Of a stretch of DNA of 64,000 nt, positions 57,290 through 64,000 are shown one piece after another. The stretch comes from Streptomyces sp. NBC_00223. Lineage in GTDB: Bacteria > Actinomycetota > Actinomycetes > Streptomycetales > Streptomycetaceae. The DNA lies in NCBI RefSeq assembly GCF_036199905.1, contig NZ_CP108109.1:4449501-4513500 (forward strand), read 5' to 3'. How positions within the stretch are numbered: position 1 is the first letter of the stretch; every line of letters begins with the position of its first letter. A model generated the notes under the pieces. It did not search any database, had not been told where the DNA came from, and worked only from the letters and a program-made list of their open reading frames with translations. Both the position numbers and the translations under genes were made by a program.

Positions 57290-58065
57290 ACGGGCGTCCC
57301 GGCGGCGAGCAGGCCGGGCAGCTCCCGCACCGAGTCGATGGTGACGTCCGCCTTGCCGGTCAGGCCCTCGGCGTGCTGGGCGGCGTACTTCCCGGTGCGC
57401 ACCTGGACCGTACGGGCGCCCGCCGCGCGTCCGCCCTCGATGTCGGTGGTGGCGTCGTCGCCGACCACCACGCAGTCGGTGACGGCGACGCCCAGGGACC
57501 GCGCGGCCAGGTCGAAGAAGTCCGTGGACGGCTTGCCGAGCACCCGGGCGGTGGTGCCCGCCGCGTACTCCAGGCCCACGACGACGGCCCCGGTGTCGAG
57601 ATGGTCGCCGTCACCGCGCCGGAAGTACCGGCCGCGCTGCGAGGCGATCAGCTCGGCGCCGTCCCGCAGCGCGCGGAAGGCGCCGTCCAGCGCCGGGTAG
57701 TCCAGCACGTCACGGCAGTCGCCCACCAGGACATGGGTGTACGGCGGCTCCTGGGTCAGCGCGGCGAACTCCGGGCGCAGCGCGGCCGACACCAGTGGCA
57801 GCACCCGGGCGCCGGGCACGCTGTCGAAGAGCACATGCGCCGCGCTGACCGGTGTGAACAGCTCCTCGACCCGCAGATCGACCCCGTACCCGTTGAGTTC
57901 GGCCGCGACGGCGGCGGGCGGGCGGGAGTCGATGTTGGTCAGGAAACGCAGCCGGGCGCCCGCCGCCCGCAGCTCCCGCAGCGCCTCGGCCGCGCCGGGC
58001 AGCGCGGCGCCGGAGGCGAAGAGCGTGCCCTCCAGGTCGAGCAGCACCACCGGCGGAGCGGTCAT
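57286..58065 (-). CDS. HAD-family phosphatase (NagD-like)
   Basis: 259 residues. Motif I VVLLDLEGTLF has the nucleophile Asp but Glu in place of the second Asp (DLEGT), motif II LRFLTNIDS, motif III Lys in VLGKPSTDFF, motif IV VVVGDDATTDIEGG. This is the HAD-IIA layout (NagD/HDHD2-like) with a cap between motifs II and III. It hydrolyses small phosphate esters. The D-to-E change may alter activity. ATG 58065 overlaps the CYTH-like gene's stop. Confidence 0.88.
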   Translation of the reverse strand: MTAPPVVLLDLEGTLFASGAALPGAAEALRELRAAGARLRFLTNIDSRPPAAVAAELNGYGVDLRVEELFTPVSAAHVLFDSVPGARVLPLVSAALRPEFAALTQEPPYTHVLVGDCRDVLDYPALDGAFRALRDGAELIASQRGRYFRRGDGDHLDTGAVVVGLEYAAGTTARVLGKPSTDFFDLAARSLGVAVTDCVVVGDDATTDIEGGRAAGARTVQVRTGKYAAQHAEGLTGKADVTIDSVRELPGLLAAGTPV

Positions 58066-59264
58066 CGGGCGACCACCGCGGCCAGTTCCGGCCGCGCGGC
58101 GACCGAGTCGAGCAGGAAGGTCAGCTTGGAGTAGTAGCCCCGCTCGTTGTTGAGCCCGTGCTCGCCGAGGTACGCCTCCAGCCAGCGCGCGATCTCGTCG
58201 ATCTCGGTCAGCACGGCGCCCGCGTCCGGCTCGACGGCGGTACGGCTGCGCAGGTACTCCAGCTCGCACTGGCTGAGCACGACGTCAGGGGCGTCGATCA
58301 GGCTGACGTGGTCGAAGAAGATGCCGTAGACGTGCCCGGTGCGCGTGGACTCGAAGTTGACGTCGTAACGGACCCGGCGGAAGGAGGGCAGCCGCGTCGA
58401 GACCACCTTCAGCTCGTCGCGCACATAGGCGTCGAAGCCGTCCTCCGCGTCCACGCCGTACGTGTGGCTCTCCCGGCGGGAGAACGTGTCGGCGGTGTAC
58501 CACTTGCGCTTGACCAGGTTGCGGCCGTCGGTGGTCGGGATGAACGACACATAGCCGCGGTCCGGTTCGGGAGCCGTCACCTGGTAGAGGTGGTTGGTGT
58601 AGTCCCACGCCTGGAACTCGTCGCGGTACTCCATCACATACCCCGGCAGACCGCCCGCGCGCAGCCGCCGGTACAGCTCCACGGTCGCCGTCCAGATGTC
58701 GACCGGCGGTCGGAGCGTGTACTTGTACTCCATCTCCTGGCCGGCGAAGCACTTGCGGTAGTAGCGCTGGTGGTTGTTGAGGAACAGCGCCTTCTCCGCG
58801 TGCAGCCGCACCGCCTCCGGGAGCCAGTCCAGCTCCTCCACGGCGGACACCGCGAGCGGTTCGGGCGTGATCCGGATGAAGCAGGCGTCCTCGGCCGTGA
58901 ACCGGATCTGCCCGTGCACATGCGCCCGCGCGCCCTCGTCGGTGTGCCGTACGGCGACGTGGAAGAGCGGCACCAGCGGGCCGGGGCCGCCGCCCGCCAG
59001 CTCGGTGAGCACCGGTCCCGGCAGCATGTCGGGGAAGAGATCGGCGCCGTGGACCTTGGCGAGCGCCGCCCGTCCGGCGCCCCGGCCGCGCAGTTCGACC
59101 TCCCCGAGGCCGGCCCAGTCGAGGACGACCGTGTTCTGCGGGAAGTGCTCGTGCGGGGCCGCGCCCAGCGGGACGACGACGACCGGGTCGGTGCCGGACA
59201 CCGGGGCCGACCCGTTCAGATGGTGCAGGCCGCCCAGGACGAGCCAGGCGCTGTCGACGGTCAC
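58062..59264 (-). CDS. CYTH/triphosphate-tunnel-like protein, cluster B
   Basis: 400 residues. I see Glu-Met-Glu-Tyr-Lys at 177-181, an ExExK motif as in CYTH (triphosphate tunnel metalloenzyme) proteins, opening a C-terminal half rich in strands with alternating charged residues (GYVMEYRDEF, LVKRKWYTADTFSRRESH, FRRVRYDVNFEST, QCELEYLRSR). The N-terminal half is unassigned. CYTH enzymes bind triphosphates or nucleotides, such as adenylate cyclase CyaB and thiamine triphosphatase, so a role on a triphosphorylated intermediate is plausible. The assignment is by motif only. It overlaps both neighbours by 4 bp. Confidence 0.5.
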   Translation of the reverse strand: MTVDSAWLVLGGLHHLNGSAPVSGTDPVVVVPLGAAPHEHFPQNTVVLDWAGLGEVELRGRGAGRAALAKVHGADLFPDMLPGPVLTELAGGGPGPLVPLFHVAVRHTDEGARAHVHGQIRFTAEDACFIRITPEPLAVSAVEELDWLPEAVRLHAEKALFLNNHQRYYRKCFAGQEMEYKYTLRPPVDIWTATVELYRRLRAGGLPGYVMEYRDEFQAWDYTNHLYQVTAPEPDRGYVSFIPTTDGRNLVKRKWYTADTFSRRESHTYGVDAEDGFDAYVRDELKVVSTRLPSFRRVRYDVNFESTRTGHVYGIFFDHVSLIDAPDVVLSQCELEYLRSRTAVEPDAGAVLTEIDEIARWLEAYLGEHGLNNERGYYSKLTFLLDSVAARPELAAVVAR

Positions 59265-61756
59265 GAGATCTCCTCACTCTGGTTGCTCAGCACAATGCTG
59301 CCCCCGCTGATGGTCGCCTCGCCGGTGCCGGACAGATCCGGCGCGGCGACCGCGGGCACGCCCGCCTCGCGCAGCAGGATGGCCAGGTGTCCGAGGGCCG
59401 ATCCCTGGTCGAAGACGAAGCCGGCGACATGGCCGATGAGGACGGAGAGCACCGCGTAGGGCCGGCTGGTGTGCACGATCGGCCTGCGCGGCGCGGCGGC
59501 CACCCGCGCGATGATCGCCGCGAGCCCTTCGTGCTCGCTCACATCGGTCGACTTGTCGATGCTCACCGCGGGGCCGATGGACAGCCGGCCCAGCAACTCG
59601 TCCTCCTCCAGCCGCAGCAGGGGGCCCTGCGCGGTGCCGGGGGAGATCTGCACCCCGCCGGTGGTGGAGAGCAGCTGTTCCTCGGCGCCGAGCACCGAGT
59701 AGTCCACGAACCAGACCGTGCCCGCCTCGTACACCCACTCCAGCGTGGTCGGCCCGTAGCGGTCCCGCATCACGGCGGTGAAGCGCGCCAGCGCGGGCAG
59801 ATGCGGCAGCAGCGGGGCGGCCTGCGGGGGCGCGGTGGTGTTGCCGGGATCGTCGGGCGGGCGCCGTACGTCGGTCACCGTGATCGTCCGGCCGCCCGCG
59901 GTGCCCCGGTTGAGCGCCATCAGCCCTTCCGGGGTGAACTCCACGATCAGCCCGTCGCCGGACGGGTGGCTGATGACGCCCAGTTCACCGCGTACGTAGT
60001 CCCGTACCACGGCGGCGTGCAGCAGGCTGCCGTCGGCGGCGGAAGCGGTGATCTGGGCGAGCCGGGGCAGCACCTCGTCCTTGGGCACCACGATCTGGCG
60101 CAGGCTGTCGCCGAGGTCGAGGACGCACTCGGCGGCGGCTCCGGTGGCCAGTTCGCCCCGCAGCCGGGCGGCCAGGTCCTGGTCGGCGAGCCCGCGGCCG
60201 TTGAACCGCAGCACCCAACCGGCGCCGGTGGCCACGCCGTTCTCCCGGGCCAGCCGGTGGACCGGGCCGCGCTTGGCGGTGTAACCGGCGTAGACGGCCG
60301 CCACGTCACCGAGGTCGAAGTCGGCGGGCAGGTCGTCGAAGTACAGCCGCCTGGTCTCGGCGACCGGTTCGGTACGGTGCCGGGCACGCTCGTTGGTGGC
60401 GGTGAGCGGCCGGACCTGGAGGAGGTGCACCCCCTCGTCGTCGGCGGCCCATTCGACGTCGACGTGGTGTCCGGCGTGGTCGCGCAGATCGGCGGCCAGG
60501 GCGCACACCTCGGTCAGCACCGCCTCGTGCGGGGCGCCCGCCAGAGCGGTGGAGTCGGCCCTGACCGGTGTGTCCAGCCCGGCGACGAGCCGGTCGGCCA
60601 GCCCCTCGACGTATTCGACGACGACCTGGTCACCAGCCGCCGGGTCGAGGCCGGTGAAGGCCACGCCCGCCAGCCGAGGCCGGATCATGCGCTGGACGAC
60701 GACGGCCAGCCGGGGCCGCGGGTCGTGGTCGCCCGCGCGGACCCGGGCCGCCACCGCGGTGGCCTGGTAGTGCGAGGCCCAGCAGCGCTCGACCGCGGCG
60801 ACCACCGCGTCGAAACCGGTCACCCCGAGCACGGTGTCGTGCACCCCGGCCAGGCTGGCGCCCGCGCTGTCCTCGTCCAGTCCGGAGGAGCGGACGGCGA
60901 ACCGCTCGGCGTCGAGGTCGCCGAACACGTCCTTCAGCCGCAGGCGCAGCAGGGCGCGGGTGGCCTCGGGCATCCGGATCGCGGAGCCGATCTCGTGGAT
61001 TCGGGCGACGGACTCCGCGTAGAAGGCGCCGACGGTGGCGCGCAGATCCGAAAACGCTTCCGCCAGGGCGGCACGCTGCTCGTCGGTGAGCGCGTCGGCC
61101 AGCTCACGGGCCGGCAGGCACATCGCCGCGGGCACCCGGTGCCGTGCGCTCCGGGCCGCGAGGGCGGCGAACTTGGGGCCGACCTCGTCGGCGGTGACGG
61201 CGGTGCGCAGACCGGGAAACCGCCGGCGCGCGACCTGCTTGTCGAAGTCGATGTGAATATCGCTCGACCGGGGTCCGCTGGCGCCCTGGTACTTGCCGTC
61301 GTACAACTCGATGTCGCCCTGCGGGCGCCACCACATCATCTGACCGATGTTCATGCCCGGGTAGAGACGGACCCGGTTGAGCGTGTAGAGCTGAAGCGTC
61401 CACTGGCCCTTGTAGCCGATGTCGCCGAGGCCGGAGGACAGATGGATGAAGATGCCCAGCCGGGCGATGGAGGAGCGGGCGGCGAAGGTGGGCGCGTAAT
61501 GATCGCTGCCCAGGGTCTCGACGGTGTGCGCCAGGTATAAGCGCCGGGGTTCGAGGACGTATCCGTCCTCGGGTATGGTGATCTCGTCGTACGGATTTTC
61601 GTGCCGAGGGTCCAGGGAATCTTCCCGATAGACACGTAAAGTGGCGCCGAGCCGGAAATTGTAGCTGTTCGGGTTGACTTGATCCGAAGTGAACGGCTCG
61701 ATCGTGATTCGGCCGTTCGCCCTTTCCTTCTCGATTTCTCTGCCGGTCAGGATCAA
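59261..61756 (-). CDS. Fusion: dCTP-deaminase-like module B2 + PEP-synthase-like protein
   Basis: 831 residues. Residues 1-~172 are Dcd-like (VNPNSYNFRLG, YVLEPRRLYLAHT, LYPGMNIGQMMWW, DGKYQGASGPRSS). Loop ARSSIAR is intact (Ser95, Ser96, Arg99) but the catalytic Glu is Gln122 (WTLQL), the reverse of B1. From ~190 to ~470 it resembles the ATP-grasp domain of PEP synthase/PPDK (RFAVRSSGLDEDSAGASLAG, VDVEWAADDEGVHLLQVRPLT). The last ~120 residues resemble the swivelling PEP-utilizer domain, with His in FVFDQGSALGHLAILLREAGVPAV. TTG 61756 has GGAGG close upstream. It is the first gene of the cluster B operon. A dikinase-like phosphorylation of a substrate delivered by the Dcd-like module is inferred. 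Confidence 0.85.
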   Translation of the reverse strand: MILTGREIEKERANGRITIEPFTSDQVNPNSYNFRLGATLRVYREDSLDPRHENPYDEITIPEDGYVLEPRRLYLAHTVETLGSDHYAPTFAARSSIARLGIFIHLSSGLGDIGYKGQWTLQLYTLNRVRLYPGMNIGQMMWWRPQGDIELYDGKYQGASGPRSSDIHIDFDKQVARRRFPGLRTAVTADEVGPKFAALAARSARHRVPAAMCLPARELADALTDEQRAALAEAFSDLRATVGAFYAESVARIHEIGSAIRMPEATRALLRLRLKDVFGDLDAERFAVRSSGLDEDSAGASLAGVHDTVLGVTGFDAVVAAVERCWASHYQATAVAARVRAGDHDPRPRLAVVVQRMIRPRLAGVAFTGLDPAAGDQVVVEYVEGLADRLVAGLDTPVRADSTALAGAPHEAVLTEVCALAADLRDHAGHHVDVEWAADDEGVHLLQVRPLTATNERARHRTEPVAETRRLYFDDLPADFDLGDVAAVYAGYTAKRGPVHRLARENGVATGAGWVLRFNGRGLADQDLAARLRGELATGAAAECVLDLGDSLRQIVVPKDEVLPRLAQITASAADGSLLHAAVVRDYVRGELGVISHPSGDGLIVEFTPEGLMALNRGTAGGRTITVTDVRRPPDDPGNTTAPPQAAPLLPHLPALARFTAVMRDRYGPTTLEWVYEAGTVWFVDYSVLGAEEQLLSTTGGVQISPGTAQGPLLRLEEDELLGRLSIGPAVSIDKSTDVSEHEGLAAIIARVAAAPRRPIVHTSRPYAVLSVLIGHVAGFVFDQGSALGHLAILLREAGVPAVAAPDLSGTGEATISGGSIVLSNQSEEIS

Positions 61757-62033
61757 GCGTCCTCCACGTCTGAACCTTCGACCAAGTATTCACCCGCTGT
61801 TCAACAACGGCAAAGCATCCGCCAGTTGGCTGATTCACAGCAAGTGCTACCGGTTGATAGTGACGATCGTCACACTTGTGGTCTCCACCCATGGCCGCCG
61901 GACCCGTTGGATACGGTCGACACCCAGTCGGGAGTGCGCCGACCCGTGGTGTCTCCACTCGTCCCCGCCCTCGCGATATCGCCCCCCACCCCGGCTCACG
62001 GCGCCGTCGCGCCGGTCCGACCTGGAGAACTCG
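61757..62033. promoter_or_regulatory. Divergent promoter region of cluster B
   Basis: 277 bp between the minus-strand operon and the plus-strand ATP-grasp/MFS pair. It is less GC-rich than its surroundings (for example TTCAACAACGGCAAAG, GATAGTGACGATCGTCACAC). The palindrome GTGACGATCGTCAC at ~61858-61871 is a good operator candidate able to serve both directions. No regulator gene is in the visible part of the cluster. Confidence 0.55.
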
Positions 62034-63302
62034 ATGGACCGATCTCGCGAGAGCGGCGCCGACGAGCGCCCCCTTCTGCTGGTCGTCTCGACCGGCCCGC
62101 GCGACTACCGCGAGTACCTTTTCGCCGCCATGCACACCCGTTACCGCATCCACCTGATCAACACGGTGGAGCCGACGTGGGAGCGGCCGTATCTGGTCGG
62201 CAGCAGCCTGGTGGCCACCACCGACGTGGAGCTGGTCTCCCGGGCCGCCGCCGAGGTCGCCGCGCGCGAGCCGGTGCACGGGGTGCTGAGCTGGGACGAG
62301 GCCAGGGTCCACCAGACGGCGATCGTGGCCGGCGAACTCGGTCTGCCGACCAGCCCCGCCGAGGCGGTCTGGCGCTGCCGCGACAAGCACCAGAGCCGTA
62401 CCGCGCTGGCGGAGGCCGGACTGCCGCAGCCCGCCTTCGCGTTGGTGGGCACCGCCGAGGAGGCGACCGCCGCCGCGGCCCGGATCGGCTACCCGGTGAT
62501 CGTCAAACCCCGTGCGGCGGCGGCCAGTTACGGCGTCTCCCTGGTGGCGTCACCGGAGGACATGGCGAGGTACTTCACCTTCGCCGACGACGCCACGGTC
62601 CCGCACATGCCCGACTACGACCGGGCCGTCCTGGTCGAGGAGTACCTCACCGGGCCCGAGATCAGCGTCGACTCGGTGGTCCACGGCGGGCGGGTGCGCC
62701 CGCTGTTCGTCGGGCACAAGCGCGTCGGCTTCCCGCCGTACTTCGAGGAGACCGGCCATGTGGTCTCCCACCGCGACCCGTTGCTGTCCGACCCCGATTT
62801 CCTGACGCTGATGCAGCGGACGCACACCGCGCTCGGGTTCACCGACGGATGGACCCACGCGGAGCTCAAACTCACCCCGGAAGGACCCCGGTTGATCGAG
62901 GTCAACGCCCGGCTCGGCGGCGACCTGATCCCTCATCTCGGCCAACTCGCCTCCGGCGTCGACCCCGGACTGATCGCCGCCGCGGTGGCCTGCGGACGCG
63001 AGCCGGAGATCACCGCAGACCGCGACCTGGTGGCAGCCGTGCGGTTCTGCTACGTCGACCACGACGACACCCTCATCGAGCGGGCGGAGTTCGACACCGC
63101 GGCGCTCCCGCCAGAGATACGGGCGGCGGTGGTGCTGGCCCGGCCCGGCGACGTCGTCTCGCCGCCCCCGCGCGGCCTGGTGTCGGGACGCGTCGCCTAC
63201 CTCACCGCGGCGGCTCCCACGGCCGCCGAGTGCGAGGCGGCGCTCGACACCGCGGTACGGGCGCTGCGGGTCACCGAAGGCGGCCGGGTCGACGCGCGGT
63301 GA
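62034..63302 (+). CDS. ATP-grasp ligase, cluster B (second)
   Basis: 422 residues. N-terminal LLLVVSTGPRDYREYLFAA domain, lid strand YPVIVKPRAAAASYGVSLV, and catalytic HAELKLTPEGPRLIEVNARLGGD. This matches carboxylate-amine ligases such as carnosine synthase or BtrJ-like enzymes. ATG 62034 has GGAG at 62024-62027 and follows a 277-bp spacer; longer frames to the left run through the promoter region and are rejected. Its stop overlaps the transporter start (GTGA). It likely joins an amino acid to the pathway core. Confidence 0.88.
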   Translation: MDRSRESGADERPLLLVVSTGPRDYREYLFAAMHTRYRIHLINTVEPTWERPYLVGSSLVATTDVELVSRAAAEVAAREPVHGVLSWDEARVHQTAIVAGELGLPTSPAEAVWRCRDKHQSRTALAEAGLPQPAFALVGTAEEATAAAARIGYPVIVKPRAAAASYGVSLVASPEDMARYFTFADDATVPHMPDYDRAVLVEEYLTGPEISVDSVVHGGRVRPLFVGHKRVGFPPYFEETGHVVSHRDPLLSDPDFLTLMQRTHTALGFTDGWTHAELKLTPEGPRLIEVNARLGGDLIPHLGQLASGVDPGLIAAAVACGREPEITADRDLVAAVRFCYVDHDDTLIERAEFDTAALPPEIRAAVVLARPGDVVSPPPRGLVSGRVAYLTAAAPTAAECEAALDTAVRALRVTEGGRVDAR

Positions 63303-64000
63303 GCGGGACGGGGACCGGGCCCGCCGGGGGCGAGGCGGGGATCCGCGCCACCTTCACGGAGTCGTCGTTCGCGGTCAAGGCGCTGCTCTTCGGCGTGCTG
63401 GTCAACAAGCTCGGCGCCTTCATGCAGGTCTATCTGGTGCTGTTCATGACCAGCCGCGGCTTCACCGATGTGCAGGGCGGTCTGGCGCTGGCCGCCTACG
63501 GTGTCGGGTCGGTGCTCGGCGTCCTGCTCGGCGGCGGCCTGACCGACCGGCTCGGCGCGCGCTGGACCATCGCCGCGGGCATGTCGAGCACCGCGGTGCT
63601 GCTGGTCGCCGTCCTCCATGTGCGGCTCTACCCGGCGCTGCTGGCGGCGGTCGCGCTGGTCGGCATGATCAGCCAGGTCTACCGGCCGGCCGCGGCGACC
63701 GTGCTGTCGCAGGCCACCCCGCGGCACCGCCAGGTGATGGTCTTCGCGATGTACCGGCTGGCCCTCAATCTGGGGACCACCGCCGCGCCCCTGCTCGGCG
63801 CGCTGCTCCTGTCGGTGTCGTACAACCTGCTCTTCTACGGTGAGGCCGTCGCGGCTCTCGGCTACGCGGTCGTCGCCCTGTTCGCCCTGCCGCCGCGCCC
63901 GGCGGCGACCGGCTCCCCGGACCCGGCGGCCGGGGCCGCGAAGTCCTCGGGCGGCTACCTCAAGGTGCTGGCCGACCGGCGCTACGCGGCCTATCTGCTG
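63299..64000 (+). CDS. MFS transporter, 3' end outside window
   Basis: 234 codons are visible, with no stop. GTG 63299 overlaps the ATP-grasp stop by 4 bp. Hydrophobic helices alternate from residue ~23 (AVKALLFGVLVNKLGAFM, VYLVLFMTSRGF, AAYGVGSVLGVLLGGG), followed by the MFS loop GLTDRLGARW, the usual G-x-x-x-D-R-x-G-R motif A. At least six helices are present. As the last seen gene of a biosynthetic unit it is probably a product exporter. Confidence 0.9.
   Translation, partial: MSGTGTGPAGGEAGIRATFTESSFAVKALLFGVLVNKLGAFMQVYLVLFMTSRGFTDVQGGLALAAYGVGSVLGVLLGGGLTDRLGARWTIAAGMSSTAVLLVAVLHVRLYPALLAAVALVGMISQVYRPAAATVLSQATPRHRQVMVFAMYRLALNLGTTAAPLLGALLLSVSYNLLFYGEAVAALGYAVVALFALPPRPAATGSPDPAAGAAKSSGGYLKVLADRRYAAYLL

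Overview
The window is high-GC actinobacterial DNA and almost certainly comes from a Streptomyces chromosome. The evidence is the very GC-rich third codon positions, many GTG and TTG starts with ATGA/GTGA/TTGA stop-start overlaps, the dnaK-grpE-dnaJ-hspR operon and clpB behind HspR (HAIR) operators, XRE/TPR regulators, DUF6907 proteins, and the dcd gene just beyond a tRNA-Gly.

Left half (1-33.5 kb): an accretion zone at the 3' end of a tRNA-Gly(CCC) gene (33462-33535, minus strand). A 44-bp core, the 3' part of that tRNA, recurs as direct repeats at 583-626 and 18493-18536. These divide the zone into two tandem islands. Each island begins with the core plus the same short arm and ends with the same ~1.2-kb arm: a Cys-rich protein gene, a DUF6907 gene and a terminator. 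A Shedu-type nuclease gene lies left of the first core. I found no integrase, so both islands look like non-autonomous or decayed elements.

Island 1 (0.58-18.5 kb) carries a D-amino-acid-oxidase-like gene and a regulator. Divergent from these is an eight-gene, translationally coupled operon (4.0-11.7 kb): an ATPase-fold protein, two APH-fold kinases, an archaeal-type S-adenosylmethionine synthetase, a histidine phosphatase, a full seryl-tRNA synthetase, a glycosyltransferase and a protein resembling the alanyl-tRNA synthetase core. It looks like a small, tRNA-linked natural-product or nucleotide-modification pathway. A degraded terminase, small regulators and two XRE/TPR regulators follow.

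Island 2 (18.5-33.5 kb) starts with debris: a PIN-toxin fragment and a decayed ISAs1-family element. Next is a caspase-protein kinase fusion gene broken in its kinase domain by an intact ISAs1-family element with a 9-bp target duplication. The island then carries 'cluster A': a serine hydrolase, a glycosyltransferase, two adjacent dCTP-deaminase-like proteins, a 5'-nucleotidase-like phosphoesterase and a MurA-like enolpyruvyl transferase, with a divergent XRE regulator and flavoprotein.

Right of the tRNA is core genome (33.6-48.9 kb): a small Cys-rich protein, dcd, a Yip1-type membrane protein, a membrane Fe-S oxidoreductase, dnaK-grpE-dnaJ-hspR, a flavin/F420 enzyme, a P450, clpB and a YbjN protein.

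From about 49 kb to the right edge is 'cluster B', a minus-strand operon of eleven genes joined mostly by 4-bp overlaps, plus a divergent ATP-grasp/MFS pair. It encodes two ATP-grasp ligases, two dCTP-deaminase-like modules (one fused to a PEP-synthase-like protein), small-molecule kinases, a SRPBCC protein, a nucleotidyltransferase, a phosphodiesterase-fold enzyme, a HAD phosphatase, a CYTH-like protein and an exporter.

The most interesting signal links clusters A and B. Each encodes one dCTP-deaminase-like protein that keeps the catalytic Glu but has lost the conserved Arg, and one that keeps the Ser-Ser-x-x-Arg loop but has lost the Glu. The housekeeping Dcd in the same window has both. 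This suggests obligate heteromers with composite active sites, or a repurposed deaminase fold, in two undescribed pathways.
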